From Stramentimicrobium sp964433555 (lineage in GTDB: Bacteria; Atribacterota; Phoenicimicrobiia; Phoenicimicrobiales; Stramentimicrobiaceae), in contig CAYSRG010000013.1 of the NCBI GenBank assembly GCA_964433555.1, positions 1 through 60,834 of the forward strand: DNA of 60,834 nt, written 5' to 3'. How positions within the stretch are numbered: the stretch's first letter is position 1; each line of letters opens with the position of its first letter. Below are positions 1 to 8,881 of this stretch, in pieces. The position numbers and the translations under genes were made by a program. Under the pieces are notes generated by a model that ran no database searches, was not told where the DNA came from, and saw only the letters and a program-made list of their open reading frames with translations.

Positions 1-30
1 TCCTGCGGGAGAGTAGGACACTGCCGGGAA
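1..30 (+). rRNA. rrf: 5S rRNA, 3' end only (partial)
   Basis: The first bases read as the conserved 3' end of bacterial 5S rRNA: the GGGAGAGTAGG block followed by CTGCCGGG, which normally pairs with the lost 5' end. A T-run (about 31-36) follows directly and probably belongs to the transcript terminator. The rest of the gene, and probably a 16S-23S-5S operon, lies to the left of the window. Confidence 0.85.
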
Positions 31-48
31 TTTTTTATTGGAGGGGAC

Positions 49-801
49 ATGGAAAAAAATATACCGTCAAAAGTAAAATTAATACAGGAATGTGTTGAAA
101 AGATAATTATCTGGATTAAAAAAAAGGTACAGATAACCGGGAAAAAAGGTGTTATTTACGGTTTGAGTGGTGGAATAGATTCAGCTGTTGTTGCTGTTTT
201 GTGTCAGAGGGCTTTTCCAGAAAATAATATGGCTTTAATATTGCCTTGTGAAAGCAGTGATAATGATATCCATGATGCAATGAGTATTATTGAAAAATAT
301 CATATAAGTTACCGAAATATTGATCTTACCCAAATATATCAACAGTTATTATCGAATACTGATATTGATGCCACTTATGATAATAAAATAGCCAGAGCTA
401 ATATTAAACCAAGATTAAGAATGATAGTACTTTATTATTTTGCCAGCATACTTGGATATTTAGTTGTGGGAACAGGAAACAAAAGTGAAATTTCTATTGG
501 TTATTTCACTAAATATGGTGATGGTGGCGTTGATATTCTTCCTTTAGGAAATATTTTAAAAAGCGATATCTTTGAAATAGCTAAATTTTTAGCAATACCT
601 CAAAGTATAATTTCCAAAACTCCTTCGGCGGGTTTATGGAAAAATCAGACTGATGAACAAGAAATGGGTTTTAGCTATGAACAATTAGATAACTTTCTTA
701 AATATGGGAAATTACAGGACCAGGAGATAGAAAAAGCCATTGTAAGAATGAGAAGGTTAAGTGTTCATAAACGAAATATACCACCTGCCCCAAAATTTTA
801 A
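49..801 (+). CDS. nadE: NAD+ synthetase, ammonia-dependent
   Basis: Makes NAD+ from nicotinic acid adenine dinucleotide, ATP and ammonia, the last step of NAD synthesis, in the cytosol. The 250-aa protein has only the synthetase domain: the ATP-pyrophosphatase loop SGGIDS is at residues 40-45 and the C-terminal HKRNIPPAP signature is intact. The N-terminal glutaminase domain of the larger NadE form is absent, so free ammonia is the expected nitrogen donor. A GGAGGGG Shine-Dalgarno (SD) sequence lies just before the ATG. It sits directly behind the 5S rRNA end and is separated from yebC by about 135 bp, so it is probably its own short transcript. Confidence 0.95.
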   Translation: MEKNIPSKVKLIQECVEKIIIWIKKKVQITGKKGVIYGLSGGIDSAVVAVLCQRAFPENNMALILPCESSDNDIHDAMSIIEKYHISYRNIDLTQIYQQLLSNTDIDATYDNKIARANIKPRLRMIVLYYFASILGYLVVGTGNKSEISIGYFTKYGDGGVDILPLGNILKSDIFEIAKFLAIPQSIISKTPSAGLWKNQTDEQEMGFSYEQLDNFLKYGKLQDQEIEKAIVRMRRLSVHKRNIPPAPKF

Positions 802-936
802 TCTATGGGGTGCATACTTCAAATAATAAATAAATCAAAGTAAAGATCTATTATTAAATTATTCACAATATATTCAGTGATTGAAACGGATTTTTTTATA
901 TGCTAAAATAAAAAAAACTTTAAAGAGGAAAACCTT

Positions 937-1686
937 ATGTCAGGACATTCTAAATGGAGTACCATTAAGAGAAAAAAAGGGAAAGCTGATGCTGAGAGGG
1001 GTAAATTATTTGGAAAAATTAATCGACTTATTTCTGTTGCAGCGCGACATGGTTCCGATCCAGAAACAAATTCTGACTTACGAAATGCCATACAGTTAGC
1101 TAGAGAAAATAATATGCCTAATGATACTGTTGAACGAGCTATAAAAAGAGGTACTGGTGAGATTGATGGAGTATCATATGAAGAAGTTATATATGAAGGT
1201 TATGGACCTGGCGGGGTAGCTGTGCTAGTAAAAGTACTCACCGATAATCGGAACAGAACTGTTTCCGAAATAAGGAGAATTTTTTCCAAACATGGAGGAA
1301 ATCTTGGTTCTACCGGTTGTGTTGCCTGGATTTTTTTTCAGAAGGCTTATTTCTTATTTGATAGAGCGAAAGTAGACCAGGATAAAATACTTGATTTAGC
1401 CTTAGAAGTAGAGGTAGATGATATTGGGATTGATGAAAAAAATGTTGAAGTCACTTTATCTACTACCGAATTTGAAAAATTTAAGAAAATATTGGAAAAA
1501 AATCAGGTAGAATACTCCCTAGCAGAAATTACTATGATTCCCCAGACCACTGTAGATTTAGAAGGGAAAAAAGCAGAACAAATGTTAATTCTGATGGAAC
1601 AATTAGAAGATCATGACGATGTGCAAAATGTATATGCTAATTTCAATATTGATGATAAAATCATAGAAGAACTTACAGCTGGATAG
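937..1686 (+). CDS. yebC: YebC/PmpR family protein
   Basis: 249 aa, full length for the family, beginning with the very conserved MSGHSKWSTIKRKKGKAD. The body carries the YebC hallmarks (NNMPNDTVERAIKRGTG near residue 55; EGYGPGGVA near 88; GGNLGSTGCVAW near 122). Members have been described as transcriptional regulators and, more recently, as factors relieving ribosome stalling at proline-rich stretches. The gene is only 9 bp upstream of ruvC, the classical yebC-ruvC-ruvA-ruvB order, so it is likely cotranscribed with the Holliday-junction genes. Confidence 0.95.
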   Translation: MSGHSKWSTIKRKKGKADAERGKLFGKINRLISVAARHGSDPETNSDLRNAIQLARENNMPNDTVERAIKRGTGEIDGVSYEEVIYEGYGPGGVAVLVKVLTDNRNRTVSEIRRIFSKHGGNLGSTGCVAWIFFQKAYFLFDRAKVDQDKILDLALEVEVDDIGIDEKNVEVTLSTTEFEKFKKILEKNQVEYSLAEITMIPQTTVDLEGKKAEQMLILMEQLEDHDDVQNVYANFNIDDKIIEELTAG

Positions 1687-1695
1687 GGGAAAAAT

Positions 1696-2172
1696 TTGGT
1701 TATTTTAGGTATTGATCCGGGTCTTAACCATACTGGTTATGGATTAGTTGAAATTCAAAAAGATAAAATAAGAGCTATCAAATATGGATGTATTGTTAAT
1801 GATATAAGCGAAGCCTTAACTGAGAAGATTAAAAAGATACATTTAGAGATAGATAATCTTATTAAAACTTATTCTCCTCAGGAAATAGTTCTTGAGGAGA
1901 TATTTTTTAGTAAAAATACCAGAAGCGCGCTCAATGTAGGAAAAGTTGTGGGAGCAGTAGCATTAACTGCTACCTTAGCCGGAACTGATTTTTTTGTTTA
2001 TACCCCTTTACAGATAAAGCAATCTGTTGTTGGATATGGCAGAGCCACCAAAAATCAGGTACAGGAAATGGTTAAAGTCTTATTAAGACTATCACAAAAA
2101 CCTAATTCTGAGCATGCTGCAGATGCTCTGGCGGTAGCTATTTGCCATATTCACAACAGGCATTCATATTAA
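1696..2172 (+). CDS. ruvC: Holliday junction endonuclease RuvC
   Basis: Resolves Holliday junctions by symmetrical cleavage, working with RuvAB. The 158-aa protein shows the RNase H-like acidic residues: D7 in GIDPG, E67/E68 in the LEEIFF strand, and the C-terminal H140-x2-D143 of HAADALAVAICH. The start is TTG, supported by an AGGGGA SD immediately upstream and by the family N-terminus (M-V-I-L-G-I-D-P-G). It lies 9 bp after yebC. Confidence 0.95.
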   Translation: MVILGIDPGLNHTGYGLVEIQKDKIRAIKYGCIVNDISEALTEKIKKIHLEIDNLIKTYSPQEIVLEEIFFSKNTRSALNVGKVVGAVALTATLAGTDFFVYTPLQIKQSVVGYGRATKNQVQEMVKVLLRLSQKPNSEHAADALAVAICHIHNRHSY

Positions 2173-2265
2173 AAGATATCTGTAAGTTCTGATAAAAGAT
2201 AATTCAAGCAGTAAGAGGTATTTTGAGATTTTAAGTTTTATATATCTCTGGTAAGGATAAGGATT

Positions 2266-2853
2266 ATGATATCATCTTTAACAGGAAAGTTGGAATCGAT
2301 AGAACCCGGCTTACTTATTATTAATGTAAATGGAGTTGGTTATTTAGTTCATATTACATCAAGTAATAAGTTTGATATTAATGAATTTCCTCAGACCATC
2401 CATACCTATTTATATGTGAGGGAAGATCGTATGGCCTTATATGGTTTTTCAACTAAGAGTGAACGAGATTTTTTTAAAATGTTAATTGATACTCCTGGAA
2501 TTGGACCTAAGGTAGCATTGAATATAATTTCTGATATGGGTCCGGAAAGTTTTCAATTTGCTGTTCTGTCAGAAAATTTAACCGCTATAAGCAGTATATC
2601 GGGTATCGGTCTAAAATTGGCTAAAAAGATAATCCTGGAGTTAAAGGAAAAATTTAAGCAGTACCATATTGAACAGGATCTGGTGGTTAAAGAAGGGAAG
2701 CAAGATATTGTAAACGAAGGCATTGAAGCTTTGAAGGGTTTAGGTTATTCTGAGAGAGAAGCAAAACAAAAAATTTTAAAGGTTCTGGAGAAAATATCAA
2801 ATCAAAGCTCACATAAAATTGAAGATTTAATAAAAGAAGCTTTAAAAAAGTAG
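2266..2853 (+). CDS. ruvA: Holliday junction branch migration protein RuvA
   Basis: The tetrameric DNA-binding subunit that holds the four-way junction for RuvB. 195 aa: N-terminal OB-fold (MISSLTGKLESIEPG..., residues 1-62), two helix-hairpin-helix segments (TPGIGPKVALNII near 74-86 and ISGIGLKLAKKII near 110-122), a flexible linker, and a C-terminal three-helix domain (EALKGLGYSEREAKQKI) that contacts RuvB. Normal length. About 90 bp separates it from ruvC and 130 bp from ruvB, looser than in many relatives. Confidence 0.95.
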   Translation: MISSLTGKLESIEPGLLIINVNGVGYLVHITSSNKFDINEFPQTIHTYLYVREDRMALYGFSTKSERDFFKMLIDTPGIGPKVALNIISDMGPESFQFAVLSENLTAISSISGIGLKLAKKIILELKEKFKQYHIEQDLVVKEGKQDIVNEGIEALKGLGYSEREAKQKILKVLEKISNQSSHKIEDLIKEALKK

Positions 2854-2981
2854 ATCAATCCTTTTTGATAGTAACATTAAAATTTTTATAGAGTACAATT
2901 TGAATAAGGATTATTAAAATGGATTTTTTTTATCATAGCTAGAAATATTTTAAATGAACTATGAGATAGAGTTATTCAATT

Positions 2982-4016
2982 ATGAATAAAAAAGAAGACT
3001 TAATTGAAAAAGATTTGAAAACAGAAGGTTCAGATTCTGAAGTTAATTTAAGACCGCAACAATTAATGCATTTTATTGGTCAACAGAATGTAAAGAACAA
3101 TCTTTCTATTTATATCAAAGCTGCTCTTAAAAGAAATGAACCGATAGATCATATCTTGCTATATGGACCACCTGGATTGGGGAAAACAACATTAGCTAAT
3201 ATAATTGCCAGAGAGATGGGAGTAAATATTAAAATGACTTCTGGCCCAGTTATTGAAAGAGCGGGAGATCTGGCAGCTATTTTAACTAATCTCAAAGAGA
3301 AAGATATTTTGTTTATTGATGAAATACACCGTCTTAATCGAACTGTTGAAGAAATCTTATATCCGGCATTAGAAGACTTTGCTCTGGATATTCTGATTGG
3401 TAAAGGTCCTAGTGCTCGATCAATACGTATTGGTTTATCAAAATTTACCTTGATAGGAGCTACTACCAGAACCGGCCTTATAACTTCACCTTTAAGAAGT
3501 CGTTTTGGCGTAATCTCTCGAATTGGATATTATAATGAGGAAGAGCTTCATCAGATTATTGCCCGTTCATCTACTATTCTGGGAATCAAGGTAGAAGAAG
3601 CTGCTTCCAGGGAAATTGCCAAGCGTTCTCGAGGAACACCCAGAATAGCCAATAGATTATTAAAAAGAGTACGTGATTATGCCCAGATTGAGGGGATGGG
3701 AGTTATAAGTAGCAAAATAGCTTTTTTTGCTCTGAAAAATATGGGAATTGATGATCAGGGTTTATGCGAAATTGATAAGCGTTTACTTTTAACTATAATG
3801 GATAAATTTAAGGGAGGACCGGTGGGACTGGGAACCCTGGCAGCCTCCTTAAATGAAGATAAAGAAACGATATGTGATGTGCATGAACCTTATCTTTTAC
3901 AGAAAGGATTTTTAACCAGAACCCCTCAAGGAAGAAAAACAACCGAAATGGCTTATCGCTATTTTTACCAGCAAAAATATAAGTTAACTGGAGATGATAA
4001 TTCAACACTATTCTAA
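2982..4016 (+). CDS. ruvB: Holliday junction helicase RuvB
   Basis: AAA+ motor of the RuvAB branch-migration complex, 344 aa. Walker A GPPGLGKT at residues 62-69, Walker B LFIDEIHRL near 110, sensor GATTRTGL near 162, arginine-finger region PLRSRFG near 172, and the C-terminal winged helix (GGPVGLGTLAASL; EPYLLQKGFLTRTPQGR). The N-terminus has a slightly long acidic lead before the conserved RPQQLMHFIGQ. No key residue is missing. Confidence 0.96.
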   Translation: MNKKEDLIEKDLKTEGSDSEVNLRPQQLMHFIGQQNVKNNLSIYIKAALKRNEPIDHILLYGPPGLGKTTLANIIAREMGVNIKMTSGPVIERAGDLAAILTNLKEKDILFIDEIHRLNRTVEEILYPALEDFALDILIGKGPSARSIRIGLSKFTLIGATTRTGLITSPLRSRFGVISRIGYYNEEELHQIIARSSTILGIKVEEAASREIAKRSRGTPRIANRLLKRVRDYAQIEGMGVISSKIAFFALKNMGIDDQGLCEIDKRLLLTIMDKFKGGPVGLGTLAASLNEDKETICDVHEPYLLQKGFLTRTPQGRKTTEMAYRYFYQQKYKLTGDDNSTLF

Positions 4017-4034
4017 AGGAGAATCTAAAAGAAG

Positions 4035-4256
4035 ATGAATAACCTGAATGCCTTTGCTAGAATACTAATTATAACTGGAATAATGATATTAGTTGCTGGT
4101 GTACTTTTCTTATTACTGGATAAATTCACTTCTTTTTCTTTTCGCTTACCAGGTGATATCTTGATTCGTAAAAAAAATTTTGTATTTTATTTCCCATTAG
4201 GATTGTGTATTCTAATAAGTATCTTATTAACATTTCTCTTACGAATTTTTAGGTAA
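4035..4256 (+). CDS. DUF2905 small membrane protein
   Basis: 73 aa with two hydrophobic segments (about residues 9-28 and 48-70) flanking the family signature RLPGDILIRKKNFVFYFPL. This matches the DUF2905 family of short integral membrane proteins often found just after ruvB in anaerobes; no function is established. An AAAGGAG SD lies 13 bp upstream of the ATG, and the gene starts 18 bp after ruvB, so the two are probably cotranscribed. Confidence 0.85.
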   Translation: MNNLNAFARILIITGIMILVAGVLFLLLDKFTSFSFRLPGDILIRKKNFVFYFPLGLCILISILLTFLLRIFR

Positions 4257-4306
4257 TTCATATTTGTTCTGTATCAGGATAGATCAAAGTAAATGGAGTA
4301 GGTTTA

Positions 4307-5713
4307 ATGAAACAATTATTGAACAATATTCAAAAAAGTAAAAAACCCAGATTTTACCTGCTGTTTAAATACATTTTTATCATCGTAATTATTTTTTTAG
4401 TGATTAATCTAAAGACAATGGCAACAATTCCCGTTTTAAGAGTTGGAATCTTTGTAGATTACAAAAACATTACCTTGAAAGGTGACCGGGGATTGCAGAT
4501 TTATGAAATACCTACTGGAAAATGCTTATTGATTCAAAAAGATAACCAGTCATTGAAAGTAGCTGCCCAACCACAAGGGATAAAAATTAATAACAATACT
4601 TTCAATGTTAATAAGGGAATTAAGGTGATACCCACAGGTGAAGGCTTTGTTCAGGTAGAAGATAAAAAATATAGAGGTGAAATTGAAATAAATGCGAAAA
4701 AGTCGCTTCTGAATGTTATAAATGTAGTGGAATTAGAAAAATATCTCTATGGAGTTTTAAAGAAAGAGATATCACCAAATTGGCCTGCCGAAGTGCTGAA
4801 AGCCCAGGCTATTGCTGCTAGAACTTTTGCGCTCTCCAATATGAATAAATATATAGATCAGGGTTATAATATCTGTGCTACGACCAGCAGTCAGGAATAT
4901 GGCGGTGTTTTGTCTGAACATCCTGACACTAATCAAGCAGTAAATGATACCAGGGGTATCGTTGCAATATATGAGGGACAACCCATTAATGCAGTTTATC
5001 ATTCTGATAGCGGTGGTTATACAGAAAATTGCGAAGATGTATGGGGTGGTTATGTTCCTTATTTGAGAAGTGTTCCTTCAGAATATGAGTCCATTGTTTC
5101 ACCACCCAATCATCATTGGAGTTACTCCATCACAGAACAAGAAATATTAACAAAAATATTGGAGAAGGGCTGGCAATTAAATTATATTGAAGACATTATC
5201 ATTGGTGAAAAAACAGAAACTGGTAGAGTGAAAGCAGTAGAAATTGTGGGAGATAATGGGAAAAAGATTACTCTTAAGGCTAACGATTTTAGATTAATGA
5301 TAGGTCCTAATTTGATTAGAAGTTCACTATTTGATGTGGAAAGTAAGGGTGGTAACAGAATAGAAGTAAAGTCTAAAAATAGTAATTCTGAGATAGTAAA
5401 AAAACCAGATGAAAATCCTCAAAATACAGTGAGTGATATTCTTAAGGAAGATAGAGATTTTACCATTACAGAATTAATTGAGTTATTAAATAGACCCAAA
5501 AAATTGACTGAACCAAAAGAAATCCCATTACCAGCAGTTATAGAAGTGAGTCAAGAAACTGTTGATTTAGTAGTTATTTTTAAAGGTAAAGGTAGCGGGC
5601 ATGGTGTTGGACTTTCTCAGTGGGGAGCATATGGAATGGCTACACTGGGATTTAGTTATGAAGAAATTTTAAAATATTATTACCAGGGAATCCAATTAAT
5701 CAGGTTATACTAA
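4307..5713 (+). CDS. SpoIID/LytB domain protein (peptidoglycan lytic transglycosylase-like)
   Basis: 468 aa with an N-terminal membrane anchor or signal (hydrophobic residues ~20-45). The SpoIID core covers about residues 130-350, including YLYGVLKKEIS and AEVLKAQAIAARTFAL, and resumes at the C-terminus with SGHGVGLSQWGAYGMA. Between them lies a charged, low-complexity insert of about 90 residues (near 345-430), longer than in SpoIID itself. SpoIID cleaves glycan strands denuded of stem peptides during endospore engulfment. LytB/SpoIID-domain proteins also occur in non-sporulating bacteria, where they probably act in wall remodelling. No other sporulation gene is visible here, so a general wall role is the safer reading. 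Confidence 0.85.
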   Translation: MKQLLNNIQKSKKPRFYLLFKYIFIIVIIFLVINLKTMATIPVLRVGIFVDYKNITLKGDRGLQIYEIPTGKCLLIQKDNQSLKVAAQPQGIKINNNTFNVNKGIKVIPTGEGFVQVEDKKYRGEIEINAKKSLLNVINVVELEKYLYGVLKKEISPNWPAEVLKAQAIAARTFALSNMNKYIDQGYNICATTSSQEYGGVLSEHPDTNQAVNDTRGIVAIYEGQPINAVYHSDSGGYTENCEDVWGGYVPYLRSVPSEYESIVSPPNHHWSYSITEQEILTKILEKGWQLNYIEDIIIGEKTETGRVKAVEIVGDNGKKITLKANDFRLMIGPNLIRSSLFDVESKGGNRIEVKSKNSNSEIVKKPDENPQNTVSDILKEDRDFTITELIELLNRPKKLTEPKEIPLPAVIEVSQETVDLVVIFKGKGSGHGVGLSQWGAYGMATLGFSYEEILKYYYQGIQLIRLY

Positions 5714-5732
5714 AAAATATTTGAGGCCTCTA

Positions 5733-6755
5733 ATGGATATTACTATATTTGATTATGATTTACCAAATTGGTTTATTGCCCAGGAGCCTTTGGTACAGAG
5801 AGACAAAAGTAGATTAATGGTTCTTGATAGAAAAGATGAAGAGATTAGGCATAAAAATTTTTTTCAGATTATTGATTACTTGAAAGTGGACGATTTGCTA
5901 GTTTTAAATGATAGTAAGGTAGTTCCTGCTCGTTTATTTGGTTATAAGAAGGAAACTGGAGGAAAAGTTGAAGCTTTACTCCTTAATTCTCTGTCCGATT
6001 ATCGCTGGCAGGCTTTATTAAAACCTGGCAGGAAAGCTTCTCCTGGAACTGAAATAATCTTTTCTTCACAGTTAAAAGCTATGGTTATTAGCAAGGACGA
6101 GGAACAGGGAGTTTTCATTCTTGATATGAAGACTGAAGGAAATTTTACAGAAATTTTGCAGAAAATAGGCAAAGTTCCAACCCCGCCTTATATTAAGAAA
6201 GAACTGAAAAATTCTACTTGTTATCAAACTGTTTATAGTCGAAGGGAAGGTTCCATAGCAGCACCTACTGCAGGTATTCATTTTACCAAAGAACTTCTAA
6301 CTCAGATTAAGAACAAAGGAATTGAGATAATTTATTTAACCTTACATATCGGAAGAGGAACTTTTGAATTAGTGAAAGTTAACCAGGTTGAACAACATAG
6401 GATGAAAGAAGAATTGTATACCATAACTTCTGAAAATGCCAAAGCCATTAACCAAGCTCTTTTGGAAAAACGTAGAATTGTAGGAGTGGGAACATCTGTC
6501 ACCCGTGCACTGGAATCTGCCTTTATCAATGATAGAGTTACCGCTGGTACACGTTGGACTAGTTTATTTATTTATCCGGGTTATTGTTTTAAAGTAATCA
6601 ATGCTTTAATTACAAATTTCCATCTGCCACGATCTACACCGCTAATGTTAGCATCTGCCTTTGCTGGAAAAGAGTTTCTTTTTAAAGCTTATCAGGTAGC
6701 TATTCAGGAAAACTACCGTTTTTATAGTTTTGGAGACGCAATGCTTATTATTTAA
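5733..6755 (+). CDS. queA: S-adenosylmethionine:tRNA ribosyltransferase-isomerase QueA
   Basis: Transfers and isomerises the ribosyl part of SAM onto 7-aminomethyl-7-deazaguanine in tRNA, giving epoxyqueuosine. About 340 aa. Conserved stretches include FDYDLPNWFIAQEP at the N-terminus, LVLNDSKVVPARLFG, SIAAPTAGIHFT (near 170), TLHIGRGTFELVK and LITNFHLPRSTPLMLASAF. I start it at the ATG at 5733, which has GAGG 6 bp upstream and matches the family N-terminus; an in-frame TTG at 5721 has no SD. It sits 19 bp after the spoIID-like gene and ahead of tgt, its pathway partner. Confidence 0.95.
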   Translation: MDITIFDYDLPNWFIAQEPLVQRDKSRLMVLDRKDEEIRHKNFFQIIDYLKVDDLLVLNDSKVVPARLFGYKKETGGKVEALLLNSLSDYRWQALLKPGRKASPGTEIIFSSQLKAMVISKDEEQGVFILDMKTEGNFTEILQKIGKVPTPPYIKKELKNSTCYQTVYSRREGSIAAPTAGIHFTKELLTQIKNKGIEIIYLTLHIGRGTFELVKVNQVEQHRMKEELYTITSENAKAINQALLEKRRIVGVGTSVTRALESAFINDRVTAGTRWTSLFIYPGYCFKVINALITNFHLPRSTPLMLASAFAGKEFLFKAYQVAIQENYRFYSFGDAMLII

Positions 6756-6904
6756 TTTTATTAAACTAACAAAGCTGCCTTCTTTTTATGAGCAATGATT
6801 AGACGAGATGGTTTAGTTAAAAATTGAGATGTGCAACTCAGCTTTTTTTCACGAAGATCCGGAAATAAAGAAATATCGATGAACAAATTGGGTGAAAAAT
6901 AAAA

Positions 6905-8020
6905 ATGTCTATTGAATTTAAGGTTATTAAAGAGATAAATAAAATTAATAATAAAGCAAGACTGGGCATTATTAAGACTGCACATGGTATCGTTGAAACT
7001 CCAGTATTTATGCCCGTAGGGACTCAAGCTACTATTAAAGGTATTTTACCCAAAGAAATAAATGAACTGGGATATTCTATAATATTGTGCAATGCTTATC
7101 ATCTATTTTTAAGACCCGGACATCAGCTTCTTTTAAAATGTGGTGGATTGCACCAATTTATGGGTTGGGATAAAGCAATTTTAACTGATAGTGGAGGTTT
7201 TCAGGTATTTAGCTTAGGTAAAATAAATAAAATTAGCGATGATGGAGTTACATTTCAATCTTATATTGATGGATCAAAACATTTTATTAATCCAGAAAAA
7301 GCAATGGAAATTCAAATGGCTTTAGGTTCTGATATTGCCATGGTTTTTGATCAATGTGTACCCTATCCCTCAAATAAATTTGAAACAAAGGTAGCAGCTG
7401 AACGGACCTACAAATGGGCAAAGGAATGCCGGAAGTATCATAATCAAAAGGATCAGTCTTTATTTGGAATTATCCAGGGTGGTCTTTTTCAGGATATTCG
7501 CAAGGAAAATACCTTCAGATTAATTGAATTGGATTTTCCAGGATATGCTTTAGGTGGACTGAGTGTAGGAGAACCAAAGTCCTTAATGTACGAAATACTG
7601 GATGCTATAGTCCCGTTATTACCCACAGAAAAACCAAGATACTTAATGGGAGTGGGAGCACCTGAATCAGTTATAGAGGGAGTTATTAGAGGAATCGATC
7701 TATTTGACTGTGTATTGCCGACCAGGAATGGGAGAAATGGCTGTCTCTTTACTCGTAATGGGAAAATATCCATTACTAATGCTATATATAAAGAAGACTT
7801 TAATCCACTTGATCAATATTGTCAATGTTACACCTGTCAGAATTTTACTCGTGCTTATTTGCGCCACCTTTATATAGCTAAAGAGATGTTAGCACCAATT
7901 TTAGGAACCATTCATAATCTATATTTCATGAATCAACTGATGAAAGAATTAAGAAAGGCAATTTTAGAAGACAATCTAGAATCTTTTCAGAAAATATTTT
8001 ATAATAATTATTTAGTTTAA
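6905..8020 (+). CDS. tgt: tRNA-guanine transglycosylase
   Basis: Exchanges guanine 34 of GUN-anticodon tRNAs for preQ1, the step before QueA. 371 aa with TIM-barrel signatures: ILTDSGGFQVFSLG (nucleophile/acid region near 95), FDQCVPYPS, GIIQGGLF, ALGGLSVGEP, RYLMGVGAPE, and the C-terminal zinc site CQCYTC...H near residues 303-334. Spacing to queA is about 150 bp, so it may have its own promoter. Confidence 0.97.
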   Translation: MSIEFKVIKEINKINNKARLGIIKTAHGIVETPVFMPVGTQATIKGILPKEINELGYSIILCNAYHLFLRPGHQLLLKCGGLHQFMGWDKAILTDSGGFQVFSLGKINKISDDGVTFQSYIDGSKHFINPEKAMEIQMALGSDIAMVFDQCVPYPSNKFETKVAAERTYKWAKECRKYHNQKDQSLFGIIQGGLFQDIRKENTFRLIELDFPGYALGGLSVGEPKSLMYEILDAIVPLLPTEKPRYLMGVGAPESVIEGVIRGIDLFDCVLPTRNGRNGCLFTRNGKISITNAIYKEDFNPLDQYCQCYTCQNFTRAYLRHLYIAKEMLAPILGTIHNLYFMNQLMKELRKAILEDNLESFQKIFYNNYLV

Positions 8021-8149
8021 GAGAAAAAATTAAAAATAAAATAAAAATAATATATTAATTTAAAAATAGAATCTTAAAATATTTGATAAAAACTAATTAA
8101 TTAGGTATAATTTAAAGGAATTAAAAAAAGAAAGGTGTGGATTTAATAA

Positions 8150-8413
8150 ATGAATCAAGGAATTCAGCAATTTTTACCTTTAATAATAATATTTGCCATT
8201 TTTTATTTTATCCTGATTCGTCCTCAACAACAAAGGCAGAAAAAACATAAAGAGATGTTAGATAGCTTGAAAGTTGGGGATAAAGTAATTACTATTGGTG
8301 GGATTTTTGGTATTATCAGAGAAATAAAAGGCGATGTATTTACTTTGGAAATTTCTAAAGATGTTAAAATAAATACCACTAGAAACGCTATTGGTTCAAG
8401 AAGAGAAAACTAA
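8150..8413 (+). CDS. yajC: preprotein translocase subunit YajC
   Basis: 87 aa, one N-terminal transmembrane helix (about residues 7-24) followed by the RPQQQRQKKHKEM signature and a small cytosolic beta domain (GDKVITIGGIFGIIREI). YajC associates with SecDF at the SecYEG translocon. The canonical order tgt-yajC-secD-secF is kept, but a terminator directly after yajC and a ~470-bp gap separate it from secD. Confidence 0.93.
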   Translation: MNQGIQQFLPLIIIFAIFYFILIRPQQQRQKKHKEMLDSLKVGDKVITIGGIFGIIREIKGDVFTLEISKDVKINTTRNAIGSRREN

Positions 8414-8443
8414 AACCCCAGGAATAACTGAAGGGAAGGACTT

Positions 8444-8478
8444 AAGGGCAGGTTTAAAACCTGCCCTTCTTCTTATTT
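8444..8478 (+). terminator. Rho-independent terminator after yajC
   Basis: Perfect 9-bp stem AAGGGCAGG (8444-8452) / CCTGCCCTT (8460-8468) with a 7-nt loop and a T-rich tail. It should end the queA/tgt-yajC transcript before secD. Confidence 0.9.
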
Positions 8479-8881
8479 TATTTTCCTTAATTAAATTAGA
8501 AAAAGTAATCAAATATTTTTTATGACCAGAGCATGGTAGATGTCAAATAATGGACAGGAGAATTTCTTTAATATTATAATCATATGGTTTTGTATTACCA
8601 GAAATGTTTTCTTTTACTTTAAAGAGCAATTTTTTCGTGTCATTATTAATTAAAAAACAGGTAACTACATACAATAAGTTATATAAACCGATGAAATTAT
8701 TTGTTTGAAGCTCTGTATTTAAAGCTCATTTAATTTACAACCCATACAGCGTATTGATCACATATTAAAAATAGGTAATAACAAAGTGCAAAGAGAAGGA
8801 ATAAATTAAAGAATATTACCAAAGAAAATTTATTAAATTAAGGGGAATAGCCACCCTTATATTTAGAGGAGTTATTTAAAT
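8479..8881. other. Non-coding gap before secD
   Basis: About 400 bp of AT-rich sequence between the yajC terminator and secD. I see no ORF with an SD sequence, no tRNA-like fold and no recognisable riboswitch. A secD promoter should lie here. The only clear signal is the GAGGAG ribosome-binding site at about 8868-8873. Confidence 0.5.

Noticed and set aside
903..1091. Antisense ORF over yebC and many other minus-strand frames across the window
   Set aside because: They lie inside strongly conserved + strand genes, lack SD sequences and have no recognisable domain, so they are shadows.
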